Shown in pieces: positions 41,553 to 50,145 of a stretch of DNA of 64,000 bases. The notes beneath the pieces were generated by a model that saw nothing but the letters and a program-made list of their open reading frames with translations, did no database searches and was not told the origin of the DNA. Position 1 is the first letter of the stretch. Each line of letters opens with the position of its first letter. The position numbers and the translations under genes were made by a program. The DNA lies in the NCBI RefSeq assembly GCF_047303325.1, contig NZ_JBKBEX010000012.1, positions 62,001-126,000 on the forward strand. Direction: 5' to 3'. This DNA comes from Polaromonas sp047303325 (GTDB lineage: Bacteria > Pseudomonadota > Gammaproteobacteria > Burkholderiales > Burkholderiaceae_C).

Positions 41553-42791
41553 ATGAGCACACCCGCCGCCCCCTCTTTGCAAGCTTCTTCCGTCACCAAG
41601 GCATCCCGCTGGCAACTGCCACCCGCGGCCGCCTTCCCGCTGCTGGCTGTCCTGCTGTTCGCCTTCTTCGTGGCGGGCAGCGCGCCTTCGCCCCTGTTTG
41701 TCGTGTTCCAGCAGCAGTGGGGCTTTTCGCCGGCGCTGCTGACGGTGGCCTTTGCGATTTACGCGATCGCGCTGCTGGCCTCGCTGCTGGTGGCCGGTTC
41801 GCTGTCCGACCACATAGGCCGGCGGCCCGTGGTGTTTACCGCCTTGCTGCTGCAGGCCGGCGCGATGCTGAGCTTTCTGCTGGCTGAGAGCATCAACGGC
41901 ATCATTGCCGCGCGCATTGTCCAGGGCATCGCGACCGGCATGGTCAGCGGCGCATTGACGGCGGCGGTGGTGGAGGCGGCCCCGGCCGCGCAAAAACGCC
42001 TGGGCGCGATGATAGGCAGCGTCTCGCCGCTGGCGGGCCTGGCCGTGGGTGCGCTGCTGACCGGCGTTGCGGTCAAGTTTGCGCTGCACCCGGTGCCGCT
42101 GGTGTTCGGCGTGTTGGCCGCCATCTGCGTCGCGGGTGCGCTGGCTACGTTGTTCCTGCCTGAAAGCGTGACGCCGCGTCCCGGCGCGCTGGCCTCGCTG
42201 GTGCCGCGCATATCGGTGCCGGTGCAGGCGCGCGGCGAGTTTGTGCGCGGTGTGCCGACCATGCTGGCGGTCTGGTCGCTGGCGGGCCTGTACCTCTCGC
42301 TGGTGCCGTCCATGCTGCAGCAAATCTTCAGCATCCACGACGGCATCGTCAACGGCCTGGCGATTGCCACTTTTTTTGGCCTGGGCGCCGCGTCGCCGAC
42401 CCTGCTCAAAAGCCTGCCGCCTGTGCGCATGAGCGCCTTGGGCATGAGCTTGCTCGCTGCCGGCGTAGGCCTGGTGGCGGTCTCGCTGGCCAGCCATTCC
42501 GTGGCCTTGTTTTTTGCGGGAACGGCACTGGCCGGTTTCGGCGGCGGCTCGGCGTTCTCGGCCCAGGTGCAGACCCTGGCCCCGCTGGCACAGCCGCATC
42601 AGCGTGCCGAACTGTTCGCCGCGCTCTACGCCACCAGCTACCTGGCTTTCAGCGTGCCGGCCATGCTGGCGGGCCGGTTGATCGCGCCGCTGGGCCTGCC
42701 GGCCACGGTGGAGGGTTATGCCACGCTGGTGCTGGCGGTGGCCGCGCTGGGCGCATGGTTGCGCTGGACCTCGGTGCGCCGGGCGGCCTAG
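41553..42791 (+). CDS. MFS transporter, drug-efflux type
   Basis: 412-residue, about 12-helix MFS protein. Motif A-like GSLSDHIGRRPVV follows helix 2, and ARIVQGIATGMVSGALTAAV resembles motif C region of DHA1 exporters. The C-terminal half has GLGAASPTLLK and AGFGGGSAFSA. Controlled probably by the divergent TetR regulator. Substrate unknown; efflux of small hydrophobic or toxic compounds is the usual role. Confidence 0.88.
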   Translation: MSTPAAPSLQASSVTKASRWQLPPAAAFPLLAVLLFAFFVAGSAPSPLFVVFQQQWGFSPALLTVAFAIYAIALLASLLVAGSLSDHIGRRPVVFTALLLQAGAMLSFLLAESINGIIAARIVQGIATGMVSGALTAAVVEAAPAAQKRLGAMIGSVSPLAGLAVGALLTGVAVKFALHPVPLVFGVLAAICVAGALATLFLPESVTPRPGALASLVPRISVPVQARGEFVRGVPTMLAVWSLAGLYLSLVPSMLQQIFSIHDGIVNGLAIATFFGLGAASPTLLKSLPPVRMSALGMSLLAAGVGLVAVSLASHSVALFFAGTALAGFGGGSAFSAQVQTLAPLAQPHQRAELFAALYATSYLAFSVPAMLAGRLIAPLGLPATVEGYATLVLAVAALGAWLRWTSVRRAA

Positions 42792-42793
42792 TC

Positions 42794-43588
42794 TCAGCTC
42801 AGTAGTGCGCGCGCTACCTCCGTAAAGCCCGCGCCGCGCTCGCTGTGCGTCACATAACGCGGCAGGTGCGCGAGCTGCGGCACAAAACGCGCGATGTTGG
42901 CCACGCCCACGCTGTTGGCAAAGGCCTTGAACATCAACTGGTCATTGGTGGAATCGCCCACATACACCCATTGCGCGATCTCGGCGTCCAGGTCACGCTG
43001 CCAGAGTTCGCGAACAATCCAGCGCGCGCCCTCAAGCTTGTTGTGCTCGCCATACCAGCCGTTGATATGGATGCTGCTCACGGTGGCATGCATGCCTTCG
43101 CTTTTCATAAGCGCTACCACGGCGGCGATCTGCGCATCCGTGAGTTGGGTGAACTCGCTGTGGTCTATGGCGATGTCGGTCTCGCGGCCCGGCGAGTCGG
43201 TAGCGCGGGCCACGCCAGGAATCTCACGCTCTATGCGCGCCAGCACGGCCTGCATGCGCGCGAAGTTGGCGCTGCGTGTGGCCGCATCCTGCTGGTAGAT
43301 CTTTGACAAGGGCCTTGGGGCGGCGCTCTGGGCATCGGGCAGCAGCGCCACGGCGCCGTTTTCCGCCACGATGGCATCAACGGGCCAGCGCGCCGCGAAA
43401 GGCTCGCTCCAGCCCACAGGCCGGCCGGTGATGGCCACCACCTTGAGCCCGGCGACCTTCAAGGCACCCAGGGCCTGAAGCGCATCGGCGGTGATTTCCC
43501 CCTCGGTGGTCAGTGTGTCGTCGATGTCGGTAAAGAGGCCGGTGACGGCTCCGCGTTGCGCGGCGGGCCAAAGGGGAAGTTCTTGCAT
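42794..43588 (-). CDS. HAD-IIB hydrolase (Cof/MPGP-like phosphatase)
   Basis: 264-residue HAD-IIB phosphatase. Motif I is FTDIDDTLTTEG (nucleophile and general acid Asp), motif II ITGRPVGW, cap segment NKLEGARWIV with catalytic Lys, and motif IV YVGDSTNDQLMF. The pattern resembles sucrose- or mannosyl-3-phosphoglycerate phosphatases; the substrate is unknown. It ends 2 bases after the MFS gene, convergently. Start at 43588 (MQELPLWP); an upstream in-frame start at 43690 would run through the promoter and riboswitch of ahcY and is rejected. Confidence 0.88.
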   Translation of the reverse strand: MQELPLWPAAQRGAVTGLFTDIDDTLTTEGEITADALQALGALKVAGLKVVAITGRPVGWSEPFAARWPVDAIVAENGAVALLPDAQSAAPRPLSKIYQQDAATRSANFARMQAVLARIEREIPGVARATDSPGRETDIAIDHSEFTQLTDAQIAAVVALMKSEGMHATVSSIHINGWYGEHNKLEGARWIVRELWQRDLDAEIAQWVYVGDSTNDQLMFKAFANSVGVANIARFVPQLAHLPRYVTHSERGAGFTEVARALLS

Positions 43589-43631
43589 GGTGAAATTTTC
43601 GCATGGTGGCCCAGGGCTTACATGATGGGGC

Positions 43632-43660
43632 TGGGCAAGCGCGGGCAGCTTGGATACAAT
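43632..43660 (+). promoter_or_regulatory. Sigma70-type promoter of the ahcY leader
   Basis: -10 TACAAT at 43655-43660, with a weak -35 TGGGCA at 43632-43637 and a 17-base spacer. Transcription would start about 43667, just at the beginning of the SAH riboswitch fold. Confidence 0.6.
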
Positions 43661-43666
43661 GACGGC

Positions 43667-43740
43667 TTCCTGAGGAGCGTTGCAAGCCACATCACGTGGA
43701 CCAGGCTCAGGACTTCATTGCAACCACGCTCACCCGCATG
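43667..43740 (+). ncRNA. S-adenosylhomocysteine (SAH) riboswitch
   Basis: Leader of ahcY matching the SAH aptamer: conserved 5' strand CCTGAGGAGCGTTGCAA, internal helix GCCAC-atca-CGTGG, the ACCAGGCTCAG block that makes the pseudoknot region, and the 3' strand TTGCAACCACGCTCACCC pairing back to GAGGAGCG. The class is established for ahcY/metF operons in beta- and gammaproteobacteria, where SAH binding turns expression on. Recognised by eye, without a covariance search. Confidence 0.88.
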
Positions 43741-43837
43741 TGCTCTCTCAAGCCGGGTGAATGACTGAATTCCCCCGATCTTGAACGCCGTGCCCGTGGC
43801 GATTTTGCCCAGTTACGTTTGATTTTTGGAGAACCGT

Positions 43838-45268
43838 ATGAGCGCCGTCCTGAAGCCTTCCACCGACCACATCATTGCCGACATCTCTCTTGCCGCCTGG
43901 GGCCGCAAGGAACTGAACATCGCGCAAACCGAAATGCCCGGCCTGATGGCCATCCGCGAAGAGTTCGCCAAGGCGCAGCCCCTGAAGGGCGCGCGCATCA
44001 CCGGCTCGCTGCACATGACGATCCAGACCGGCGTGCTGATCGAGACGCTGCAGGCCCTGGGCGCCGACGTGCGCTGGGCTTCGTGCAACATCTTCTCCAC
44101 GCAGGACCACGCCGCCGCTGCGATTGCCGCCGCCGGCACGCCGGTGTTCGCCATCAAGGGCGAAACCCTGGCCGACTACTGGGACTACACCCACCGCATC
44201 TTTGAATTCAAGGGCGCCAAGGGCACGCCTGAAGAAGGCCCCAACATGATCCTGGACGACGGCGGCGACGCGACGCTGCTGATGCACCTGGGCAGCAAGG
44301 CCGAAAAAGACGCCAGCCTGATCTCCAAGCCGACCAGCGAAGAAGAAATCTGCCTGTTCAACTCGATCAAGGCCAAGCTCGCGCAGGACCCGACCTGGTA
44401 CAGCCGCCGCCTGAAGAACATCATCGGCGTGACCGAAGAAACCACGACCGGCGTGCTGCGCCTCAATGAAATGTCGGCCAAGGGCACGCTGGCCCTGCGC
44501 GCGATCAACGTGAACGACTCGGTCACCAAGTCCAAGTTCGACAACCTGTACGGCTGCCGCGAATCCCTGGTCGACGCGATCAAGCGCGCCACCGACGTGA
44601 TGGTGGCCGGCAAGGTCGCCGTGGTGGCCGGCTACGGCGACGTGGGCAAGGGTTCCGCCCAGGCGCTGCGCGCGCTGAGCGCCCAGGTGTGGGTGACCGA
44701 GATCGACCCGATCAACGCCCTGCAGGCCGCGATGGAAGGCTACAAGGTCGTGACCATGGAATACGCCGCCGACAAGGCCGACATTTTTGTGTCCGCCACC
44801 GGCAACAAGAACGTCATCACCTACGCCCACATGGCCGCGATGAAAGACCAGGCCATCGTCTGCAACATCGGCCACTTCGACAATGAAATCGACGTCGCCG
44901 CGCTCGAGAAGTGCACCTGGGAAGAGATCAAGCCGCAAGTCGACCACGTAATCTTCCCGGACGGCAAGCGCATCATCCTGCTGGCCAAGGGCCGCCTCGT
45001 GAACCTCGGCTGCGGCACCGGCCACCCGAGCTTTGTGATGTCGTCCAGCTTCGCGAACCAGACCATCGCGCAGATCGAGCTCTTCACCAAGAAAGAAGCT
45101 TACGAAGTCGGCAAGGTCTATGTGCTGCCCAAGCACCTCGACGAAAAGGTCGCGCGTCTGCACCTCAAGAAGGTCGGCGCGGTGCTGACCGAGCTGAGCG
45201 ACGAGCAGGCTGCGTACATCGGCGTGTCGAAGGCCGGTCCGTACAAAGCGAATACCTACCGTTATTAA
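43838..45268 (+). CDS. ahcY: Adenosylhomocysteinase
   Basis: 476-residue SAH hydrolase splitting S-adenosylhomocysteine into adenosine and homocysteine. NAD-binding GYGDVGKGSAQ, the substrate region VTEETTTGVLRL, CRESLVDAIKRATDVM and the C-terminal KYRY-type end (GPYKANTYRY) are all present. The protein has the longer length and central insert typical of proteobacterial enzymes. Controlled by the SAH riboswitch in its leader. ATG at 43838 has TTTGGAG upstream. It begins a methyl-cycle unit with tlyA and metF. Confidence 0.97.
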   Translation: MSAVLKPSTDHIIADISLAAWGRKELNIAQTEMPGLMAIREEFAKAQPLKGARITGSLHMTIQTGVLIETLQALGADVRWASCNIFSTQDHAAAAIAAAGTPVFAIKGETLADYWDYTHRIFEFKGAKGTPEEGPNMILDDGGDATLLMHLGSKAEKDASLISKPTSEEEICLFNSIKAKLAQDPTWYSRRLKNIIGVTEETTTGVLRLNEMSAKGTLALRAINVNDSVTKSKFDNLYGCRESLVDAIKRATDVMVAGKVAVVAGYGDVGKGSAQALRALSAQVWVTEIDPINALQAAMEGYKVVTMEYAADKADIFVSATGNKNVITYAHMAAMKDQAIVCNIGHFDNEIDVAALEKCTWEEIKPQVDHVIFPDGKRIILLAKGRLVNLGCGTGHPSFVMSSSFANQTIAQIELFTKKEAYEVGKVYVLPKHLDEKVARLHLKKVGAVLTELSDEQAAYIGVSKAGPYKANTYRY

Positions 45269-45281
45269 TTGACGGTCTTCC

Positions 45282-45392
45282 TCCCTCTCCCTCTGGGAGA
45301 GGGCAGGGGTGAGGGTCAGCGGCACTGATGGCCCAGCGAGGTTTTTGAGGCCGCCGGCCCTCACCCTAACCCTCTCCCACAGGGAGAGGGGA
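45282..45392. repeat. Inverted-repeat element between ahcY and tlyA
   Basis: Left arm TCCCTCTCCCTCTGGGAGAG... (45282-45315) and right arm CCCTCACCCTAACCCTCTCC... (45358-45392) are near-complementary over about 34 bases; each arm also forms its own small hairpin. The centre (about 42 bases) has GCC/GGC-rich DNA and GGTTTTTGAGG. A dispersed MITE-like or REP-like element of a type common in proteobacteria; it may attenuate ahcY read-through into tlyA. Confidence 0.78.
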
Positions 45393-45419
45393 CAAGACCG
45401 GCCCATTCCACGGAGCACC

Positions 45420-46445
45420 ATGCGCGCTGACCTCTTCCTCGTCGACCACGGCCACGCCGCCACCCGCTCCCAGGCCCAGCGCCTGATTGCCTCGGGCGTG
45501 CAGTGGCGCGCGGAAGCGGACGTGCCCTGGAAAAAAGTCGCCAAGAATGGCGACGAGATTCCCGAAGGCGCTGAGTTGCAGCTGCTGGACACCACCGAAG
45601 CCAAGTACATCTCGCGCGGCGGGCTCAAGCTTGAAGGCGCGCTCAAGGCCACCGGCTTGTCCGTGGCCGGCCTGCGCTGCCTCGATATTGGGCAGTCCAC
45701 CGGCGGCTTTACCGATTGCCTGCTGCAGCACGGCGCCGCCCAGGTGGTGGGTGTGGACGTTGGCCACGGCCAGCTGCATGCCAGCCTGCGGGGCGACCCG
45801 CGTGTGGTCTGCATCGAAGGCCTCAATGCGCGTTCCATGACGGCCGCCGACCTGGTGGCCGGCCATGCGGGCGACAGCGGCGACATGGATTTCGCGGACG
45901 GCTTCGACGGCGACGATGACAGCGAGAGCGATGAAGAAGCCTCCGCGGCGATGGAAGCCAACTTCGACTTCCTGACCGGCGACCTGTCTTTCATTTCACT
46001 CACGCTGGTGCTGCCCGCCGTGGTGCGCCTGCTCAAGCCCGGCGGTGATCTGCTGATGCTGGTCAAGCCGCAGTTCGAGCTGCAGCCCGGCCAGGTCGGC
46101 AAGGGCGGCATTGTGCGCGACCCGGCGCACTTCGCGTTTGTGGAAAAGCGCTTGCGCGATGCCTGCGCGGCCCTGGGGCTGGAGGTCAAGGCCTGGCTGG
46201 ACTCGCCGATTGAAGGCGGCGACGGCAACCGCGAATTTTTTATCCAGGCCGTCAAGGGTAGTGACGTGGCCGGTGAAGACCAACCGCTGCCGACCGCGCC
46301 GCAGCGCAAGATCGCCAAGCGCGTGCCGCGTGCCGAACTGCGCGCATCGCGCGCACCGCACGAAGACTCCGAACTCGCGCATGCCGGCCAGCCCGGACCG
46401 GCGCGCGGCAAGCGACGTGACAAGAAAACCGATACCGACGAGTAA
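45420..46445 (+). CDS. TlyA-family rRNA 2'-O-methyltransferase
   Basis: 341-residue protein: N-terminal S4 RNA-binding domain (MRADLFLVDHGHAATRSQAQ...), then a FtsJ-like SAM methyltransferase with SRGGLKLEGAL, LDIGQSTGGFTDCLL (SAM loop) and LVKPQFELQP. TlyA enzymes 2'-O-methylate rRNA. Oddities: an acidic insert (about residues 150-180, rich in D/E/G/S) and a basic, RK-rich tail. Its SAM use explains life between ahcY and metF. ATG at 45420 follows CGGAGCACC. Confidence 0.9.
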   Translation: MRADLFLVDHGHAATRSQAQRLIASGVQWRAEADVPWKKVAKNGDEIPEGAELQLLDTTEAKYISRGGLKLEGALKATGLSVAGLRCLDIGQSTGGFTDCLLQHGAAQVVGVDVGHGQLHASLRGDPRVVCIEGLNARSMTAADLVAGHAGDSGDMDFADGFDGDDDSESDEEASAAMEANFDFLTGDLSFISLTLVLPAVVRLLKPGGDLLMLVKPQFELQPGQVGKGGIVRDPAHFAFVEKRLRDACAALGLEVKAWLDSPIEGGDGNREFFIQAVKGSDVAGEDQPLPTAPQRKIAKRVPRAELRASRAPHEDSELAHAGQPGPARGKRRDKKTDTDE

Positions 46446-46474
46446 CGACGAATCAACGACGAGTGAGATCAGTG

Positions 46475-47305
46475 ATGAACCTGCCCCTGAGTTTTGAATT
46501 CTTCCCCCCCAAGACGCCGGAAGGCGCGGCCAAGCTGCGTGTGGCGCGCCAGGCGCTGTATGCGCACAAGCCCGAGTTCTGCTCGGTCACCTTCGGCGCC
46601 GGCGGTTCCACGCAAGAAGGCACCTTCGGCACCGTGAAGGAAATTCTGGACGAAGGCGTGGCCGCGGCCTGCCATTTCTCCTGCGTGGGCGCGACCAAGG
46701 CCACGGTGCGCAAGCAGCTGGCCGAGTTGCGGGCCATGGGCGTCAAGCGCCTGGTGGCGCTGCGCGGCGACCTGCCCAGCGGCTATGGCGCCGGCGGCGA
46801 ATTCCATTACGCAAGCGACCTGGTGGCCTTTATCCGCGAGGAAACCGGCGACGCCTTTCACATCGAGGTGGCGGCCTATCCCGAGATCCATCCCCAGGCC
46901 AAATCGGCCGACGCCGACCTGCAGGCCTTTGTCAAAAAGGTCAAGGCCGGCGCCGATTCGGCGATCACGCAGTATTTTTTCAACGCCGACGCCTATTTCC
47001 GCTTTGTCGACGACGCGCAGGCCCTGGGTGTGGACCTGCCCATCGTGCCGGGCATCATGCCCATCACCAGTTCCATGCAACTCATGCGCTTTTCCGACGC
47101 CTGCGGTGCCGAGATTCCGCGCTGGATACGCCTGCGCCTGCAGGGCTTCGGCGACGATACCGCCTCCATCAAGAGCTTCGGCCTGGATGTGGTCACCGGC
47201 CTGTGCGAGCAGCTCTACGCCGCGGGCGTGCCCGGCATCCATTTCTACACGATGAACCAGGCCGCTGCGACGACCGAAATCATCGGGCGGCTGCAGCGGG
47301 CCTGA
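46475..47305 (+). CDS. metF: Methylenetetrahydrofolate reductase
   Basis: 276-residue FAD enzyme reducing 5,10-methylene-THF to 5-methyl-THF, feeding methionine synthesis. FEFFPPKTPEG near the start contains the catalytic Glu, then CSVTFGAGGST, LRGDLPSGYGAGG, ITQYFFNADAYF and PGIMPITSS. Full length for MetF. GTG codons lie at 46463 and 46472, but the ATG at 46475 gives the family-typical MNLPLSFEFF start. Third gene after the SAH riboswitch; together with AhcY it recycles homocysteine. Confidence 0.96.
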   Translation: MNLPLSFEFFPPKTPEGAAKLRVARQALYAHKPEFCSVTFGAGGSTQEGTFGTVKEILDEGVAAACHFSCVGATKATVRKQLAELRAMGVKRLVALRGDLPSGYGAGGEFHYASDLVAFIREETGDAFHIEVAAYPEIHPQAKSADADLQAFVKKVKAGADSAITQYFFNADAYFRFVDDAQALGVDLPIVPGIMPITSSMQLMRFSDACGAEIPRWIRLRLQGFGDDTASIKSFGLDVVTGLCEQLYAAGVPGIHFYTMNQAAATTEIIGRLQRA

Positions 47306-47317
47306 GCCCGGCCACCC

Positions 47318-47932
47318 ATGCGCAAGGGTGTGGTCCGCAGTCTTCGTGTTGCCGGTGCGGCAGCCCTGATGGCCTTGCTGGCGGCCTGCACGACGGCGCC
47401 GACCGCGCCGTCCGGCCCCGGCCCCCGCCCGGCCGCGCCTCGGCCCGCACCGGCGCCGCAGCATGACGCGCCCGGCCAGGCCGTCGATGAAGTGCCGGCG
47501 CCTGTCCCGCTCACCGAGCGGCCTCGCCCCGAGCTGCTGGGCGGTGAAGTGCCGCGCGAGTTCCAGCGCGGCACCGCCTCCTGGTACGGCCCGCGCTTTA
47601 ACGGCAGGCGCACCGCCAGCGGCGAGCGTTTTGACATGCGCGATTTCACCGCCGCCCACCGCACGCTGCCCTTCGGCACCCTGGTGCGGGTGCACAGCCT
47701 GGTCAACGGCCGCGACGTGGACGTGCGCATCACTGACCGCGGCCCCTATGCCGGCAACCGCATCATCGACCTGAGCCGCGCCGCGGCCGAAGAACTGGGC
47801 ATGCTGGGCCTGGGTTTCAAGGAAGTGGTGCTGATGGTGCCGGAGTCCACGCCGGAGGTGGCCGTGGCGCCGCCGCCAGCCCCAAAACCGGCGCGCAAGC
47901 CGCGCCGCGCTTCGCCCGCCAGCCGGCGCTGA
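47318..47932 (+). CDS. rlpA: RlpA-like septal ring lytic transglycosylase, lipoprotein
   Basis: 204-residue RlpA. An N-terminal lipoprotein signal (MALLAAC, Cys near residue 25) is followed by a Pro/Ala-rich linker and a double-psi beta-barrel with RGTASWYGPRFNGRRTASGE, LPFGTLVRVHS and VRITDRGPYAGNRIIDLS; the acidic catalytic Asp sits in TDRGP. It cleaves naked glycan strands at the septum. There is no SPOR domain after the barrel, only a basic, Pro-rich tail, so septal targeting is uncertain. 12 bases after metF. Confidence 0.9.
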   Translation: MRKGVVRSLRVAGAAALMALLAACTTAPTAPSGPGPRPAAPRPAPAPQHDAPGQAVDEVPAPVPLTERPRPELLGGEVPREFQRGTASWYGPRFNGRRTASGERFDMRDFTAAHRTLPFGTLVRVHSLVNGRDVDVRITDRGPYAGNRIIDLSRAAAEELGMLGLGFKEVVLMVPESTPEVAVAPPPAPKPARKPRRASPASRR

Positions 47933-48027
47933 AGTGGCCTGAACCCGCCATAAGCCGGCGCTTGGCCCAGCGGCTTGCAGGGGTAATCAAAAACGGTGGC
48001 CGCAGTACTGGCTTCAATTTATTAGAA

Positions 48028-48045
48028 TTTCAGTAATTCCTGAAA
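48028..48045. promoter_or_regulatory. Candidate GbsR/MarR operator
   Basis: Perfect dyad TTTCAG-TAATTC-CTGAAA in an AT-rich stretch 28 bases before the GbsR-type gene. Shape and length fit a MarR-type dimer site, suggesting autoregulation and control of cydAB downstream. Confidence 0.6.
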
Positions 48046-48073
48046 ATTCAATAAATCAAAGAGGCTTGGCGCC

Positions 48074-48727
48074 ATGAATCTTCCTCCCCTGACCCAGCGT
48101 TTTGTCCTGCATTTCGGTGAAATGGGCAGTCGTTGGGGCATCAACCGCACCGTGGGGCAGATTTATGCCCTGTTGTATGTGTCGCCGCGGGCCCTGAACG
48201 CCGACGAGATCGGCGAGGCGCTGGCATTCTCGCGCTCCAACGTCAGCATGGGGCTCAAGGAGCTGCAATCGTGGAACCTGGTGCGCCTGCAGCACCTGCC
48301 CAATGACAGGCGCGAGTATTTCCAGGCGCCTGAAGATGTCTGGGCCATCTTCCGCACCCTGGCCGAGGAGCGCCGCAAGCGCGAGATCGACCCGACGCTG
48401 TCCATGCTGCGCGATGCGTTGATGGAGCACCCCTCGCACGCGGACGACATCCACGCCCAGGCGCGCATGAAGCAGATGCACGATTTGATCGAGCTCATGA
48501 CGGGCTGGCTGGCCGACGTGCAGAAAATGGACTCGGCCACGCTGGTGAGCTTGATGAAGATGGGCGCCAAGGTGCAGAAGCTGCTGGAGATGAAAAACAA
48601 GGTCGCCGGCAGCATGAAGGCCGGTTTGACAGGCCGCGCGGCATCCCCCACAGTGGCAGCCACGCCTTCCGATGCGCCCGAACCCGCGGCGGCGCCTGCC
48701 AACCTTCCCGATGACACCAGGAGTTGA
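48074..48727 (+). CDS. GbsR/MarR-family transcriptional regulator
   Basis: 217-residue regulator. Residues about 10-95 form a winged HTH of the GbsR/MarR type (WGINRTVGQIYALLYVSPRA, then DEIGEALAFSRSNVSMGLKE); a helical region follows and the last 40 residues are Ala/Pro-rich and disordered. It precedes cydA by 2 bases, so it forms an operon with the cytochrome bd genes and is probably their regulator; the signal is unknown. Confidence 0.9.
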   Translation: MNLPPLTQRFVLHFGEMGSRWGINRTVGQIYALLYVSPRALNADEIGEALAFSRSNVSMGLKELQSWNLVRLQHLPNDRREYFQAPEDVWAIFRTLAEERRKREIDPTLSMLRDALMEHPSHADDIHAQARMKQMHDLIELMTGWLADVQKMDSATLVSLMKMGAKVQKLLEMKNKVAGSMKAGLTGRAASPTVAATPSDAPEPAAAPANLPDDTRS

Positions 48728-48729
48728 CG

Positions 48730-50145
48730 ATGGACGGACTTGACGCATTCCTGTTGGCCCGCATCCAGTTCGCGGCCAACATCACTTTCCACATCCTGTT
48801 CCCGACCATCAGCATCTCGCTGGGCTGGGTGCTGCTGTATTTCAAGCTGCGCTTCGTCAAAAGCCAGGACCAATTCTGGATGGACGCCTACCAGTTCTGG
48901 GTGAAGATCTTCGCGCTCACCTTCGCGCTGGGCGTGGTCAGCGGCATCACCATGAGCTTCCAGTTCGGCACCAACTGGCCGGGTTATATGCAGAAGGTCG
49001 GCAACATCGCCGGGCCGCTGCTGGCCTATGAAGTGCTGACGGCCTTCTTCCTGGAAGCCACCATGCTGGGCGTGATGCTGTTCGCGCGCGAACGCGTCAG
49101 CGAAACCATGCACACCGTGGCCACCCTGCTGGTGGCGGGCGGCACCACGCTGTCGGCCTTCTGGATCCTGGCGCTTAACTCGTGGATGCAGACGCCCGCG
49201 GGCTTTGAAATGATCAACGGCCAGGCGCATGTCGTGAGCTGGCTGCAAGTCATCTTCAATCCGTCCTTCCCCTATCGCCTCACGCACATGCTGCTGGCCT
49301 CGGGGCTCACGGTGGCCTTTCTGGTGGCGGGTGTGTCGGCCTACCGCTGGCTGCGCGAGGACCGCGGGGCCGAGGTGATAGCCGGGCTGAAGACCGGCAT
49401 CTACATGGCCGCGATGCTGATCCCGCTGCAAATCGTCGCGGGCGACCAGCACGGCCTGAACACGCTGGAACACCAGCCGGCCAAGCTGGCGGCGATGGAG
49501 GGTATCTGGAAAACCGAAAAAGGCGTGCCCGCGATTCTGTTCGCGCTGCCGGACGACAAGGCCAAAGAAAACCGCTACGAGATCGCGATTCCCAAACTGG
49601 CCTCGCTCTACCTCACGCATTCGCTGGACGGCGAGGTCAAGGGCCTGGACCAGTTCGAGGGCAAACACCCGCCCGTGGCGCCGGTGTTCTGGGCCTTCCG
49701 CATCATGGTCGGTGTGGGCGTGCTGATGCTGCTGGTCAGCTGGGCCAGCGTGCTGCAGCTGGCGCCCTGGAAGAAAGACCCGGCGCGCACGCTGACGGTC
49801 TGGCACGCGCGGGTGCTGGTGGCCATGACCTTCGCCGGCTGGATTGCCCTGGTCGCGGGCTGGTATGTGACCGAGATAGGCCGCCAGCCCTGGCTGGTGA
49901 CAGGCGTGCTGACGGCGGCCGACGCGGCCTCCAAAGTGCCGGCGCCGCGCATCGCGCTCACGCTGTCGCTGTACCTGGTGTTGTACGCGGTGCTGCTGGT
50001 GTCTTATGTGTCGGTGGTGTTCTACCTCGCGCGGCACAGGAAACATGCGGACAAGCCGTTCGGGGACGACAAGGTCGCCGGCGAGACCGAGAAGGAACTC
50101 AACGTTGTGAACTATCCCGAAAAGGAAGGAGCTCCCCATGCTTGA
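48730..50145 (+). CDS. cydA: Cytochrome bd-type quinol oxidase subunit I
   Basis: 471-residue inner-membrane subunit carrying hemes b558, b595 and d. Heme ligands appear as His in the first helix (NITFHILFPT), His in YRLTHMLLASG and Met in FRIMVGVG; quinol-loop motifs VAGDQHG and AKLAAMEG are present. The Q-loop is the short form, so it could be of the cyanide-insensitive CioA class. It reduces O2 to water at high affinity. Start ATG at 48730, 2 bases after the GbsR-type gene; overlaps cydB by 8 bases. Confidence 0.95.
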   Translation: MDGLDAFLLARIQFAANITFHILFPTISISLGWVLLYFKLRFVKSQDQFWMDAYQFWVKIFALTFALGVVSGITMSFQFGTNWPGYMQKVGNIAGPLLAYEVLTAFFLEATMLGVMLFARERVSETMHTVATLLVAGGTTLSAFWILALNSWMQTPAGFEMINGQAHVVSWLQVIFNPSFPYRLTHMLLASGLTVAFLVAGVSAYRWLREDRGAEVIAGLKTGIYMAAMLIPLQIVAGDQHGLNTLEHQPAKLAAMEGIWKTEKGVPAILFALPDDKAKENRYEIAIPKLASLYLTHSLDGEVKGLDQFEGKHPPVAPVFWAFRIMVGVGVLMLLVSWASVLQLAPWKKDPARTLTVWHARVLVAMTFAGWIALVAGWYVTEIGRQPWLVTGVLTAADAASKVPAPRIALTLSLYLVLYAVLLVSYVSVVFYLARHRKHADKPFGDDKVAGETEKELNVVNYPEKEGAPHA

